From: Streptomyces sp. AV19
GTDB taxonomy: Bacteria > Actinomycetota > Actinomycetes > Streptomycetales > Streptomycetaceae
Direction: 5' to 3'
Assembly: GCF_015999245.1 (NCBI RefSeq)
Contig: NZ_JAEAMR010000003.1
Coordinates: 728,633-792,632 of the forward strand
DNA: 64,000 nucleotides
Shown here: positions 36,261 to 45,452 of the stretch, piece by piece
How positions within the stretch are numbered: the first letter of the stretch is position 1
How the letters are laid out: every line of letters starts with the position of its first letter
The notes under the pieces: model-generated
Databases searched by the model: none
What the model saw: the letters and a program-made list of their open reading frames with translations, nothing else
What the model was told of the DNA's origin: nothing
Position numbers and translations under genes: made by a program

Positions 36261-36294
36261 CGAACGCCCGGACCCTCAAGGGCCCGGGCGTTCG
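36261..36294. terminator. Bidirectional terminator between MFS and aceE
   Basis: CGAACGCCCGG at 36261-36271 pairs with CCGGGCGTTCG at 36284-36294; the 12-base loop holds GGGCC-type inner pairing. It lies between convergent genes. Confidence 0.8.
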
Positions 36295-36321
36295 TCACTG
36301 TTCAGGCTGAGCGCCCGGCGA

Positions 36322-39054
36322 CTACGCGTCGCCGCCCGCGGCACCCGGGTCGGCCGCCGAGACGTCCAGGAGCTGGTAGCGGTCGATCGCCTGCTTCAGG
36401 GCCGAGCGGTCGATCTTGCCCTCCTTGGCGAGCTCGGTGAGCACGCCGAGGACGATCGACTGCGCGTCGATGTGGAAGAAGCGACGGGCCGCGCCACGCG
36501 TGTCCGCGAAGCCGAAGCCGTCCGCGCCCAGCGACTGGTACGTGCCCGGCACCCAGCGCGCGATCTGGTCCGGAACGGCGCGCATCCAGTCGGACACGGC
36601 CACCTTCGGGCCCTCGGCGCCGGCGAGCTTCGACGTCACGTACGGGACGCGCTGCTCCTCCTCCGGGTGGAGCAGGTTGTGCTCCTCCACCGCGATGGCG
36701 TCGTTGCGCAGCTCGTTCCAGGAGGTCGCCGACCAGACGTCCGCCTTGACGTTCCACTCCTCGGCGAGGATCTTCTGGGCCTCGATCGCCCACGGCACCG
36801 CCACGCCGGAGGCGAGGATCTGCGCCGGGATCGCGCCCTTCTCGCCCTCCTTGAAGCGGTACAGACCCTTCAGGATGCCCTCGGCGTCCACGTTCTCCGG
36901 CTCGGCCGGGTGCTGGATCGGCTCGTTGTAGACGGTCATGTAGTAGAAGATGTCCTCGGCGTTCTCGCCGTACATCCTCCGCAGACCGTCCTTGACGATG
37001 TGCGCGATCTCGTAGCCGAACGCCGGGTCGTACGCGACGACGGCCGGGTTGGTCGAGGCGAGCAGGTGCGAGTGGCCGTCCGCGTGCTGGAGGCCCTCAC
37101 CCGTCAGGGTCGTACGACCGGCGGTCGCACCCAGGACGAAACCGCGCGCCAGCTGGTCGGCCATCTGCCAGAACTGGTCACCGGTGCGCTGGAACCCGAA
37201 CATCGAGTAGAAGACGTAGATCGGGATCAGCGGCTCGCCGTGCGTGGCGTAGGCGGAACCGGCGGCGATCAGCGAGGCGGTGCAGCCCGCCTCGGAGATG
37301 CCGTCGTGCAGCATCTGGCCGGTCGGGGACTCCTTGTAGGCGAGCAGCAGCTCGCGGTCCACGGCCTCGTACTGCTGGCCCAGCGGGTTGTAGATCTTCG
37401 CCGAGGGGAACAGCGAGTCCATGCCGAAGGTGCGGTACTCGTCGGGCGCGATCGGCACGAAGCGCTTGCCGATCTCCTTGTCCCGCATGAGGTCCTTGAG
37501 CAGGCGGACGAACGCCATGGTGGTGGCGATCGACTGCTGGCCGGAGCCCTTCCTGGTGGCCGCGTAGGCCTTGTCGCCCGGCAGCGTCAGCGGCTTGGAG
37601 CGGTCCACACGGGAGGGCACGTACCCGCCGAGCGCCTTGCGGCGGTCGTGCATGTACTGGATCTCCTCGGAGTCCTTGCCCGGGTGGTAGTACGGCGGCA
37701 GGCCGGACTCCAGCTCCTTGTCCGCGATCGGGATGTGCAGGCGGTCGCGGAAGCGCTTGAGGTCCTCGACCGTCAGCTTCTTCATCTGGTGGGTCGCGTT
37801 GCGGCCCTCGAAGTTCGGGCCGAGCGTCCAGCCCTTGACCGTCTGCGCCAGGATCACGGTCGGCTGGCCCTTGTGGGCCTTGGCCGCCGCGTACGCCGCG
37901 TAGATCTTCTTGTGGTCGTGACCGCCGCGGCCCAGGTGCAGGATCTGGTCGTCGGTCATGCCCTCGACCATCTTGCGGAGACGCTGGTCGTCGCCGAAGA
38001 AGTGCTCGCGGATGTACGCGCCGGTCTCGGTGGCGTACGTCTGGAACTGGCCGTCGGGGGTGCTGTTCAGCTTGTTGACCAGGACGCCGTCGCGGTCCTG
38101 GGCCAGCAGCGGGTCCCAGGAGCGGTCCCACACCAGCTTGATCACGTTCCAGCCGGCGCCGCGGAACTGCGACTCCAGCTCCTGCATGATCTTGCCGTTG
38201 CCGCGGACCGGGCCGTCGAGGCGCTGCAGGTTGCAGTTGACCACGAAGGTCAGGTTGTCCAGGCCCTCACGGGCGGCCAGGGACAGCTGGCCGAGCGACT
38301 CGGGCTCGTCCATCTCGCCGTCGCCCAGGTACGCCCAGACGTGCGACTTGGAGGTGTCGGCGATGCCGCGGGCCTCCATGTAGCGGTTCATCCGGGCCTG
38401 GTAGATCGCGCCGAGCGGGCCGAGGCCCATGGAGACGGTCGGGAACTCCCAGAAGTCCGGCATCAGGCGCGGGTGGGGGTACGACGACAGGCCGTAGGGG
38501 GCCTTCGACTTCTCCTGGCGGAACGCGTCGAGCTGCTGCTCGGTCAGTCGGTCCAGCAGGAAGGCGCGGGCGTAGACGCCGGGGGAGGCGTGGCCCTGGA
38601 AGAAGATCTGGTCGCCGCCGTCGCCCTCGTCCTTGCCTCGGAAGAAGTGGTTGAAGCCCACGTCGTAGAGCGAGGCGGAGGAGGCGAAGGTGGCGATGTG
38701 ACCGCCGACGCCGATGCCCGGGCGCTGGGCGCGGGACACCATCACGGCGGCGTTCCACCGGGTCGCGTTCAGGACCTTGCGCTCGATCTCCTCGTTGCCG
38801 GGGAAGAACGGCTCGTCCTTGGTCGCGATGGTGTTGACGTAGTCCGTGCTGCGCATCTCGGGCACGGCCACGCGCTTCTCGCGTGCGCGCTCGATCAGGC
38901 GAAGCATGAGGTAGCGGGCACGTTCCCGGCCTCGCTCATCGACGGCTGCGTCGAGCGAGTCGAGCCATTCCTGGGTCTCTTCGGGATCGAAGTCCGGGAC
39001 CTGGCTGGGAAGACCGCCAATGATGATCGGGTTGCGATCGGATCCGGAAGCCAC
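36322..39054 (-). CDS. aceE: Pyruvate dehydrogenase E1 component (homodimeric)
   Basis: The thiamine-diphosphate enzyme that decarboxylates pyruvate and feeds the dihydrolipoyl transacetylase, linking glycolysis to acetyl-CoA. At 910 residues it is the homodimeric type used by actinobacteria. Seen: [17 protein letters not shown], the ThDP-binding [14 protein letters not shown]...[12 protein letters not shown] segment and the catalytic domain with [12 protein letters not shown]. The GTG at 39054 has AAGGA about 7 bases upstream; the frame to 39129 lacks a start signal. Unlike operon-borne PDH genes, aceE stands alone, as is usual in Streptomyces. Confidence 0.97.
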   Translation of the reverse strand: MASGSDRNPIIIGGLPSQVPDFDPEETQEWLDSLDAAVDERGRERARYLMLRLIERAREKRVAVPEMRSTDYVNTIATKDEPFFPGNEEIERKVLNATRWNAAVMVSRAQRPGIGVGGHIATFASSASLYDVGFNHFFRGKDEGDGGDQIFFQGHASPGVYARAFLLDRLTEQQLDAFRQEKSKAPYGLSSYPHPRLMPDFWEFPTVSMGLGPLGAIYQARMNRYMEARGIADTSKSHVWAYLGDGEMDEPESLGQLSLAAREGLDNLTFVVNCNLQRLDGPVRGNGKIMQELESQFRGAGWNVIKLVWDRSWDPLLAQDRDGVLVNKLNSTPDGQFQTYATETGAYIREHFFGDDQRLRKMVEGMTDDQILHLGRGGHDHKKIYAAYAAAKAHKGQPTVILAQTVKGWTLGPNFEGRNATHQMKKLTVEDLKRFRDRLHIPIADKELESGLPPYYHPGKDSEEIQYMHDRRKALGGYVPSRVDRSKPLTLPGDKAYAATRKGSGQQSIATTMAFVRLLKDLMRDKEIGKRFVPIAPDEYRTFGMDSLFPSAKIYNPLGQQYEAVDRELLLAYKESPTGQMLHDGISEAGCTASLIAAGSAYATHGEPLIPIYVFYSMFGFQRTGDQFWQMADQLARGFVLGATAGRTTLTGEGLQHADGHSHLLASTNPAVVAYDPAFGYEIAHIVKDGLRRMYGENAEDIFYYMTVYNEPIQHPAEPENVDAEGILKGLYRFKEGEKGAIPAQILASGVAVPWAIEAQKILAEEWNVKADVWSATSWNELRNDAIAVEEHNLLHPEEEQRVPYVTSKLAGAEGPKVAVSDWMRAVPDQIARWVPGTYQSLGADGFGFADTRGAARRFFHIDAQSIVLGVLTELAKEGKIDRSALKQAIDRYQLLDVSAADPGAAGGDA

Positions 39055-39537
39055 GCTGTTCCTTCGCTGTTCGGTCGTGTCGTGCTCTGCACGCGATCTT
39101 TGCCGCATCGATGCTGCGCACGCGGTCACATGCAGTGTCTGGTTATGCCGCGCCGGCTCCCATCGTGGACCGCGGCGACGGAAACGTCATCTCTACTGGG
39201 CAGTAACCACCACTCACGAGATGAAGTGTTCGGGGTCGGCCGCACGGGGGCGGCCAAATCGCAACCTTACGCCCCCTATGGGGGTCCCCCGCGTACGGCC
39301 GTTCGGCCTCGGGGGCCGCAATCCCAGGGAGTAACTTCACAAACCCGGCACAACGCTGTGGTGTGAATCACTCTCGGTTGCTGCCTCATGGTGGGAGTTG
39401 CCATGAGACGTCAACGTTTGGGAGGGATCGCTGAGCGGGTACTTGCGCGATCCGTCCGTCACGTGTGGACTACGCCCCATGCCTCGCGTATACGGGGGGC
39501 ATCGGAGCATTTCTCGAAAGATGACAGGAGGCACTCA
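39055..39537. other. Gene-free divergent regulatory region, aceE/DUF3052
   Basis: A 483-base gap between divergent genes, less GC-biased than its surroundings. I see several short dyads: GGCCGC/GCGGCC at 39238-39255, CCCCC-TAT-GGGGG near 39272-39284, and a CTCATGG/CCATGAG pair near 39387-39409. No open frame with a start signal is convincing. Promoters for both genes must lie here. Confidence 0.6.
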
Positions 39538-39960
39538 GTGAGCGCGACCGCGGACCACGCGGAGGAGCGGACCAACCCCGCCGCACGGCTGGGTTTCGAG
39601 CCCGGACAGGTGGTCCAGGAGATCGGTTACGACGACGACGTCGACCAGGATCTCCGTGAAGGCATCGAGTCCCTCATCGGCCAGGACCTCGTAGACGAGG
39701 ATTACGACGACGTGGCCGACGTCGTCGTCCTGTGGTTCCGGGACGAGGACGGAGACCTCACGGACGCGCTGGTGGATGCCATCGGTCTGCTCGAGGAGGG
39801 CGGCACCATCTGGCTGCTGACGCCCAAGACCGGCCGTGACGGCTACGTCGAGCCGAGTGACGTCAACGATGCGGCGCAGACGGCGGGGCTCAGCCCGGCC
39901 AAGAGCATCAGCGTGGCCAAGGACTGGAGCGGCACCCGCCTGAAGTCCGGCAAGCGCTGA
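39538..39960 (+). CDS. DUF3052 protein
   Basis: A 140-residue acidic protein of the actinobacterial DUF3052 family: ARLGFEPGQVVQEIGYDDDVDQDLR, an acidic DEDYDDVADVVVLWFRDEDGDLTD stretch and GTIWLLTPKTGRDGYVEPSDV. Biochemical role unknown. AGGAGG lies 5 bases before the GTG at 39538; the open frame to 39388 has no start signal. Its acidic clusters recall TerD-type calcium-binding loops, but the fold is different and I claim no link beyond adjacency. Confidence 0.88.
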   Translation: MSATADHAEERTNPAARLGFEPGQVVQEIGYDDDVDQDLREGIESLIGQDLVDEDYDDVADVVVLWFRDEDGDLTDALVDAIGLLEEGGTIWLLTPKTGRDGYVEPSDVNDAAQTAGLSPAKSISVAKDWSGTRLKSGKR

Positions 39961-39984
39961 TCGCAGCCGCGTCGGTACCGGAAT

Positions 39985-40027
39985 CGCATCGCGCCCCCCA
40001 CAGCTGTGCTGTGGGGGGCGCGATGCG
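39985..40027 (+). terminator. Very strong terminator hairpin
   Basis: A 19-bp perfect stem: 39985-40003 pairs with 40009-40027 around a five-base loop (CTGTG). It follows the DUF3052 stop by 24 bases and separates it from the peroxiredoxin gene. Confidence 0.9.
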
Positions 40028-40110
40028 TTCCGGATCCGGGGCAGTGACAGACTGGGCGTCCAGCCGAGCCCGGCCCGTGGCCGGCCACCGCAGAGAGAGG
40101 GAAGCGCTCC

Positions 40111-40569
40111 ATGGCGATCGACGCCGGCACCAAGGCCCCTGATTTCGCGCTCAAGAACCAGCACGGCGAGACCGTCCGTCTCTCGGACTTCCGCGGCGAG
40201 AAGAACGTCGTCCTGCTCTTCTACCCCTTCGCCTTCACCGGCGTGTGCACCGGCGAGCTGTGCGCCCTGCGCGACAACCTGCCGGCCTTCGTCAACGACG
40301 ACGTGCAGCTGCTCGCCGTCTCCAACGACTCGCCGTTCTCCCTGCGCGTCTTCGCCGAGCAGGAGAAGCTCGGCTACCCGCTGCTGTCCGACTTCTGGCC
40401 GCACGGCGAGGTCAGCCGCGCCTACGGCGTCTTCGACGAGGAGAAGGGCTGCGCGCTGCGCGGCACCTTCGTCATCGACAAGGAGGGCGTCGTCCGCTGG
40501 ACGATCGTCAACGGCCTGCCGGACGCGCGTGACCTGAACGAGTACGCGGCGGAGCTGGCCAAGCTCTGA
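40111..40569 (+). CDS. AhpE/Bcp-type peroxiredoxin
   Basis: A 152-residue peroxiredoxin. Seen: peroxidatic Cys C46 in PFAFTGVCTGELC with the preceding Thr, a second Cys at C51 five residues on, and the active-site Arg in GTFVIDKEG-type context (ALRGTFVID). It reduces hydrogen and organic peroxides. AhpE of Mycobacterium is a one-Cys enzyme; C51 here could act as resolving Cys as in Bcp-type 2-Cys forms. It precedes the ter genes, consistent with a shared oxidative or metal stress theme. Confidence 0.93.
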   Translation: MAIDAGTKAPDFALKNQHGETVRLSDFRGEKNVVLLFYPFAFTGVCTGELCALRDNLPAFVNDDVQLLAVSNDSPFSLRVFAEQEKLGYPLLSDFWPHGEVSRAYGVFDEEKGCALRGTFVIDKEGVVRWTIVNGLPDARDLNEYAAELAKL

Positions 40570-40705
40570 CGTCCGGGCCCGTCGCTGTGCGCAAGACCCT
40601 GCAATCGGTGGGAACCGGTCACTAGGATCCAGACGTTGACCGGTTGCCATCGCACAACCGGGGGCATGGGCCCGACGGCCCGCCCCTCGAACCAATGGAG
40701 GACTC

Positions 40706-41281
40706 GTGGGAGTCAGTCTCAGCAAGGGCGGCAACGTCTCCCTGACCAAGGCGGCCCCGAACCTGACCGCGGTGATCGTCGGTCTCGGCTGGGACGCCCG
40801 TACCACCACCGGTACGGACTTCGACCTGGACGCGAGCGCGCTGCTGACCAACGAGCAGGGCAAGGTCGTCTCCGACCAGCACTTCGTCTTCTTCAACAAC
40901 CTGAAGAGCCCCGACGGTTCGGTCGAGCACACCGGTGACAACCTGACCGGTGAGGGCGAGGGCGACGACGAGGTCGTCAAGGTCAACCTGGCCGGCGTCC
41001 CGGCGGATGTGCAGAAGATCGTGTTCCCGGTGTCCATCTACGACGCCGAGACCCGTCAGCAGAGCTTCGGCCAGGTGCGCAACGCGTACATCCGCGTGGT
41101 CAACCAGGCCGACGGCTCCGAGCTGGCCCGCTACGACCTGAGCGAGGACGCCTCGACCGAGACCGCGATGGTCTTCGGCGAGCTCTACCGCCACGGCGCG
41201 GAGTGGAAGTTCCGCGCGGTGGGCCAGGGTTACGCCTCCGGCCTGCGCGGCATCGCCCAGGATTTCGGCGTCAACGTCTGA
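40706..41281 (+). CDS. terD: TerD-family tellurium resistance/stress protein (copy 1)
   Basis: A 191-residue TerD-domain protein. TerD proteins bind calcium through conserved acidic loops, seen here as [21 protein letters not shown] and [12 protein letters not shown], and are linked to resistance to tellurite, phages and other stresses and, in Streptomyces, to development. The start is a GTG behind GGAGG. Followed by a strong terminator, so it can be expressed separately from copy 2. About 80 percent of residues match copy 2. Confidence 0.96.
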   Translation: MGVSLSKGGNVSLTKAAPNLTAVIVGLGWDARTTTGTDFDLDASALLTNEQGKVVSDQHFVFFNNLKSPDGSVEHTGDNLTGEGEGDDEVVKVNLAGVPADVQKIVFPVSIYDAETRQQSFGQVRNAYIRVVNQADGSELARYDLSEDASTETAMVFGELYRHGAEWKFRAVGQGYASGLRGIAQDFGVNV

Positions 41282-41301
41282 TCCGACGCCAGTGACCGCA
41301 T

Positions 41302-41341
41302 CCGGCGCCGCACCCCCGCAATACCGGGGGTGCGGCGCCGG
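41302..41341 (+). terminator. Terminator between the terD copies
   Basis: A 16-bp perfect stem, 41302-41317 with 41326-41341, and an eight-base loop. Lies in the gap between the two terD genes. Confidence 0.88.
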
Positions 41342-41388
41342 ACGCGCACGGTGACGCGCAACGTTCGATTCGGGGAGGAAGCAAGATC

Positions 41389-41964
41389 ATGGGTGTCACG
41401 CTCGCCAAGGGAGGCAATGTCTCCCTCTCCAAGGCCGCGCCGAACCTGACCGCGATCGTCGTCGGTCTCGGCTGGGACGCCCGCACCACGACCGGTGCGG
41501 ACTACGACCTGGACGCCAGCGCGCTGTTGTGCGCCGCGGGCCGGGTGCTGGGCGACGAGTACTTCGTCTTCTACAACAACCTCAAGAGTCCCGAGGGTTC
41601 GGTCGAGCACACCGGCGACAACCTCACCGGGCAGGGCGACGGCGACGACGAGACGATCCTGGTGGACCTCGGCAAGGTCCCGGCCGCCTGCGACAAGATC
41701 GTCTTTCCCGTCTCCATCCACGAGGCCGACGTCCGGGGCCAGAACTTCGGCCAGGTGCGCAACGCCTACATCCGCGTGGTCAACCAGGCCGACGGCTCCG
41801 AGCTGGCCCGCTACGACCTGAGCGAGGACGCCTCCAGCGAGACGGCCATGATCTTCGGCGAGGTCTACCGCTACGGCGGCGAGTGGAAGTTCCGCGCGGT
41901 GGGCCAGGGTTACGCGTCCGGGCTGCGGGGCATCGCCATGGACTTCGGCGTCAACGTTTCGTGA
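41389..41964 (+). CDS. terD: TerD-family tellurium resistance/stress protein (copy 2)
   Basis: A 191-residue paralogue of the upstream TerD with the same acidic calcium-binding loops ([21 protein letters not shown] and [12 protein letters not shown]). It carries two cysteines (ALLCAAG and PAACDKI) that copy 1 lacks. The stretch encoding [20 protein letters not shown] and the next dozen residues is nearly base-identical to copy 1. ATG start behind GGAGGAAG. Its end is repeated several times downstream. Confidence 0.96.
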   Translation: MGVTLAKGGNVSLSKAAPNLTAIVVGLGWDARTTTGADYDLDASALLCAAGRVLGDEYFVFYNNLKSPEGSVEHTGDNLTGQGDGDDETILVDLGKVPAACDKIVFPVSIHEADVRGQNFGQVRNAYIRVVNQADGSELARYDLSEDASSETAMIFGEVYRYGGEWKFRAVGQGYASGLRGIAMDFGVNVS

Positions 41965-42033
41965 CGTTCGGCGTCAACGTTTCATGCGTTCGGCGTCAAT
42001 GTCTTGTGACGTTCGGCGTCAGCGTCCTGTGAC
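41941..42033 (+). repeat. 22-23 bp tandem repeat derived from the terD 3' end
   Basis: TTCGGCGTCAACGTTTC-type units begin at 41944, 41967, 41989 and 42012, the first covering the last codons of terD (FGVNVS and stop) and the next three lying beyond the stop. A related copy with GACTTCGGGGTCAATGTTTC lies at 42081-42100, just before the DUF475 gene. Confidence 0.85.
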
Positions 42034-42146
42034 GGAGGGTGCGCGGATACGCCCGTCCCGCCCCGACGGAGGGGCCCTTAGACTTCGGGGTCAATGTTTC
42101 GCAAAACCCCGCTCGTGCGGGGGGAACCCGAGCAACGAAGGATTGG

Positions 42147-43298
42147 GTGGCAGTGCTCCTGAAAACCTTTGGCTGGTCGTTCGCCGTCACGGCGGGCGGG
42201 CTTGCCCTGGCCGGTGTGCTCTGGGGGTGGAAGGGGCTGGCGCTCGTCGCGATCCTGTCCATCCTGGAGATCTCGCTGTCCTTCGACAACGCGGTCATCA
42301 ACGCGGGCATCCTGCGGAAGATGAACCCGTTCTGGCAGAAGATGTTCCTGACGCTGGGCATCCTCATCGCCGTCTTCGGCATGAGGCTGGTCTTCCCGGT
42401 CGTCATCGTGGCCATCACCGCCAAGCTCGGGCCCATCGACGCCGTCGACGTCGCGATCAACGACCACGAACGTTATGAGCAGTTGGTCACCAGCGCCCAC
42501 CCGGCCATCGCCGCGTTCGGCGGAATGTTCCTGCTGATGATTTTCCTTGACTTCATCTTCGAGGACCGGGACATCAAGTGGCTCAGCTGGCTGGAGCGCC
42601 CCTTCGCCCGGATCGGACGGGTCGAGAGCCTGTCGGTCATCGTCTCGCTGGTGGTGCTGATCATCACGGCCACCACGGTCGCGACGGCCGTGCCGGTGCA
42701 CGGCGGTGAGGGCACGATCGACAAGGCGTCCACCGTCCTGCTCGCCGGAGTCGGCGGACTGCTCACGTACTTGATCGTCGGCGGCATCTCCGCGTTCTTC
42801 GAGGAGCGGCTGGAGGACGAGGCGGATGAGGCGGACGACGCCGGCGAGGCGTCCGCGCCCGCGAAGAGCTCCGGCGCCGCCGTCGCCGGGCTGGCCGGCA
42901 AGGCCGCGTTCTTCATGTTCCTCTACCTGGAGGTCATCGACGCCTCGTTCTCCTTCGACGGCGTCATCGGTGCCTTCGCGATCACCAACGACATCTTCGT
43001 GATGGCGCTGGGCCTGGGCATCGGCGCGATGTACATCCGATCGCTGACGGTCTTCCTCGTCCGCAAGGGGACCCTGGACGACTACGTCTACCTCGAGCAC
43101 GGCGCGCACTACGCGATCGGCGCGCTCGCCGTGATCCTGCTCGCCACGATCAAGTACGAGATCAACGAGGTGATCACGGGCACCATCGGCGTCCTCCTGA
43201 TCGCCCTGGCCTTCTGGTCCTCGGTGCGGCGCAACCGCAAGGAGACCGGGGCGGGCGCCGGCGGCGGGGACCGTCAGGAGGTCGCGTCCGGGGTGTGA
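42147..43298 (+). CDS. DUF475 TerC-like integral membrane protein
   Basis: A 383-residue membrane protein with about nine hydrophobic segments. Two acidic membrane motifs, EISLSFDNAVINAGIL and EVIDASFSFDGVIGAF, are the hallmark of the TerC/DUF475 superfamily and probably bind a cation; TerC proteins are implicated in metal (notably manganese) export and Ter stress responses. A charged loop (about 230-250) is rich in Asp/Glu. GAAGGA precedes the GTG at 42147; a GTG two codons later is possible. The open frame to 42039 runs through a terD-like repeat and is rejected. Confidence 0.9.
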   Translation: MAVLLKTFGWSFAVTAGGLALAGVLWGWKGLALVAILSILEISLSFDNAVINAGILRKMNPFWQKMFLTLGILIAVFGMRLVFPVVIVAITAKLGPIDAVDVAINDHERYEQLVTSAHPAIAAFGGMFLLMIFLDFIFEDRDIKWLSWLERPFARIGRVESLSVIVSLVVLIITATTVATAVPVHGGEGTIDKASTVLLAGVGGLLTYLIVGGISAFFEERLEDEADEADDAGEASAPAKSSGAAVAGLAGKAAFFMFLYLEVIDASFSFDGVIGAFAITNDIFVMALGLGIGAMYIRSLTVFLVRKGTLDDYVYLEHGAHYAIGALAVILLATIKYEINEVITGTIGVLLIALAFWSSVRRNRKETGAGAGGGDRQEVASGV

Positions 43299-43347
43299 GA
43301 CCCCGTCCGGCCCGGGTGTGACCCCGGCACGTGCGCGGGAACCCTCT

Positions 43348-43389
43348 GAGCGGGGCGGTGGTGAGTTTCAGCTCACCGCCGCCCCGCTC
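43348..43389 (+). terminator. Terminator between DUF475 and the TerA-like gene
   Basis: An 18-bp stem with one wobble pair: 43348-43365 with 43372-43389, six-base loop (TTTCAG). Confidence 0.85.
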
Positions 43390-43443
43390 ACCGGTTTCCG
43401 GAGGGGAGACCGGACCACGAGGGTCACGAGGGTGGGGGCCGTC

Positions 43444-44196
43444 ATGACGGTATGGGACAAGCTGTTCGGCAACTGGGGGCGTGGGGCCGCCTGGCAGTTC
43501 GACGCTCCGCACGGCGGGAGCGGGGCGGTCGAGCTGACCAAGCGGCGCCCGGTCTACTCGCTGACCAAGAACGGCGCGGTCAGCGGCAACATGCGGGTCA
43601 ATCTGTCCTGGCAGATGCGGACCTCGGACCTGCACGAGCGGCGGTCGGCCGCCCGCGGGTCGTCCGTACGGCATCCGTTCCGGAAGTTCACGCCGGAAGT
43701 CGTGCAGGCGCAGGGGACGGCCATGGTCACCGTGGACCTCGACCTCGCCTGCATGTATGAGCTGTGGGACGGGTCGAAGGGCGTAGTCCAGCCGCTCGGG
43801 AACATACTGGGCAGCGTCAACTCGCCGCCGTATGTGCAGTTGAGCGGTGACGACCGGTTCGGGGCCGGGTCGGGCGAGACGATCTACATCAACATGGACC
43901 ATCGGGAAGAGATCAAGCGACTGCTGATCTTCGTCTACATCTATGACGGGACCCCGGCGTTCGACCGTACGCAGGCCACGGTGACGCTGTACCCGGGCAA
44001 CGGCCCCCGGCTCGAGGTCTCGCTCCACGAGCGGGCGCCGGAGGCGCGGTCGTGCGCGGTGGCGCTGATCGAGAACGACAAGAAGGAGATTGTCGTGCGG
44101 AGGGAGATGCGGTACGTGTACGGGTTCCAGTCGGAGCTGGATCGGTTGTACGGGTGGGGGTTGCAGTGGGGGCGGGGGTACAAGAGCAAGGTGTGA
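43444..44196 (+). CDS. TerA-like tellurium resistance protein
   Basis: A 250-residue protein resembling TerA-type members of the TerD superfamily. Seen: an N-terminal MTVWDKLFGNWG helix, a first beta domain (GAVELTKRRPVYSLTKNG), then a TerD-like core (VTVDLDLACMYELWDGSKGVVQPLG, DDRFGAGSGETIYINM, IYDGTPAFDRTQATVTLYPG). The acidic loops are sparser than in TerD, so calcium binding may be weaker. It sits between the DUF475 gene and the inverted-repeat element and completes a TerD-TerD-TerC-TerA set on one strand. Confidence 0.82.
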   Translation: MTVWDKLFGNWGRGAAWQFDAPHGGSGAVELTKRRPVYSLTKNGAVSGNMRVNLSWQMRTSDLHERRSAARGSSVRHPFRKFTPEVVQAQGTAMVTVDLDLACMYELWDGSKGVVQPLGNILGSVNSPPYVQLSGDDRFGAGSGETIYINMDHREEIKRLLIFVYIYDGTPAFDRTQATVTLYPGNGPRLEVSLHERAPEARSCAVALIENDKKEIVVRREMRYVYGFQSELDRLYGWGLQWGRGYKSKV

Positions 44197-44241
44197 GGGG
44201 TGGGTGTTGGCGGGGGCGGGTGCCGCTGACGTGTTGAGGGT

Positions 44242-44435
44242 GCCCTGGTCCCTCCCCCAGAGGGGGGGCACCCCTACTTTCACCGTTTCTTCCGGGGCTG
44301 CGCCCCTCGGCCCCGCAACGCGGCTGCGCCGCGTTCGTCCTCAAACGCCGGACGGGCTGGATCGGGGGTGCAGGGGGCGGAGCCCGGAAGAAACGGTGAA
44401 AGTAGGGGTGCCCCCCTCTGGGGAAGGGGCCAGGG
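44242..44435. repeat. 194-bp element with 55-58 bp terminal inverted repeats
   Basis: The left arm (44242-44299) and right arm (44381-44435) are near-perfect reverse complements sharing CACCCCTACTTTCACCG and the GTTTCTTCCGGG edge; they differ by a few substitutions and single-base gaps. The 81-base core holds CGGCCCCGCAACGCGGCTG and the CGTCCTCAAACGCCGGACGG module found at two other loci. It lies in the gap between convergent TerA-like and TerD-tail genes and encodes nothing. Structure is MITE-like or that of a giant transcriptional hairpin. Confidence 0.85.
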
Positions 44436-44444
44436 CGGAATCCC

Positions 44445-45281
44445 CTACCCGCCCGGCAGGAACTGCGGGCCCTGCGGCGGCAGTCGGAAGGCCGGGTCCG
44501 GTGCCGGCACCGCGCCCTGCGGCGGATACCCGTACGACGGCTGCGCCGTCGGATACTGCGGGTAGCCGTACGCGGGCTGTGCGGCGTCGGCCGGCGGAGC
44601 CGCCGGCGGTGCCGGTGCCGGGATCGCCGGCGGCACGGACGGCGGCGGGGGGTAAGCGCCGGACGCCGGCGTCGTCGGCGGTATGGGCTGTATCGGCTCG
44701 GCCGGGTCCGGGTCCGGGCCGGGCGTCGGCGCCCCGGAGTCCTCCACCGAGATCCCGAACTCCGTCGCCAGCCCCACCAGCCCGGACGCGTACCCCTGCC
44801 CCAGCGCCCGGAACTTCCAGCCCTCCCCGCGCCGGTACAGCTCCCCGCAGATCATCGCCGTCTCGTCCCCCGTCTCCGGCCGGACGTCGAAGCGGGCCAC
44901 CGCGTCGCCGCCGGGGGCCGCCGCCGTGTCGTACAGCAGCACGCACAGGTCCTCGACCCGGCCGAACGTCCCGCCGTCCGCCGACGCCGCGAGCACCACG
45001 CGGCGCACCGAGCCGTCCAGTGCCGCCAGGTCGGTCTCGATGGAGTCGGTCAGGCCCTCCGGCAGCCGCTTCTTGGGGAGGTGACGCACCAGGCCGGACG
45101 GGTGGCGCGGCTGGTTGTAGAAGACGAAGTCCTCGTCGGAGCGCACGCGGCCGTCGTCGCCCAGCAGCAGGGCGGAGGCGTCGACGTCGGGGACGCCCGG
45201 ACCGGGGGTCCAGCGCAGCACGGCCCGAACGGCCGGGGCCTCCAGCGGGATGTTCGATCCCTTCAGCATCGCGTGCGTCAT
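44445..45281 (-). CDS. TerD-domain protein with proline-rich tail
   Basis: A 278-residue protein: a TerD domain (about 1-180) with acidic motifs [42 protein letters not shown] and [16 protein letters not shown], then a 95-residue disordered tail of Pro, Ala, Gly and Tyr ([20 protein letters not shown]). TerD-plus-tail proteins act as stress sensors or scaffolds in predicted Ter systems; the tail may mediate assembly (inference). GGAGGGCAGG lies upstream of the ATG at 45281. Divergent from the metabolite operon at 45453. Confidence 0.9.
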   Translation of the reverse strand: MTHAMLKGSNIPLEAPAVRAVLRWTPGPGVPDVDASALLLGDDGRVRSDEDFVFYNQPRHPSGLVRHLPKKRLPEGLTDSIETDLAALDGSVRRVVLAASADGGTFGRVEDLCVLLYDTAAAPGGDAVARFDVRPETGDETAMICGELYRRGEGWKFRALGQGYASGLVGLATEFGISVEDSGAPTPGPDPDPAEPIQPIPPTTPASGAYPPPPSVPPAIPAPAPPAAPPADAAQPAYGYPQYPTAQPSYGYPPQGAVPAPDPAFRLPPQGPQFLPGG

Positions 45282-45351
45282 GCCCGCAATCCTGCCCTCC
45301 CGTACGGGCCCCGGACAACGCGGGCCGATGTGCCGCCCGTTTGGGGAACTC

Positions 45352-45380
45352 TTGACCCACCGCCGAGCGTACGATAATCG
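45352..45380 (+). promoter_or_regulatory. Promoter of the Ter metabolite operon
   Basis: TTGACC at 45352-45357 and TAATCG at 45375-45380, with a 17-base spacer. It lies in the 171-base gap between the divergent TerD-tail gene and the lyase operon. Confidence 0.5.
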
Positions 45381-45452
45381 GCCACACAGGACGGCCGACG
45401 GCCGGACCGACCGGCGGTACGCCATCCGCAATGGGGAGCAACGGGGAGAAAA

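Noticed and set aside
42039..42146. N-terminal extension of the DUF475 gene
   Set aside because: The extension translates a terD-like repeat (LDFGVNVSQ) and has no ribosome-binding site; the downstream GTG behind GAAGGA fits the first membrane segment.
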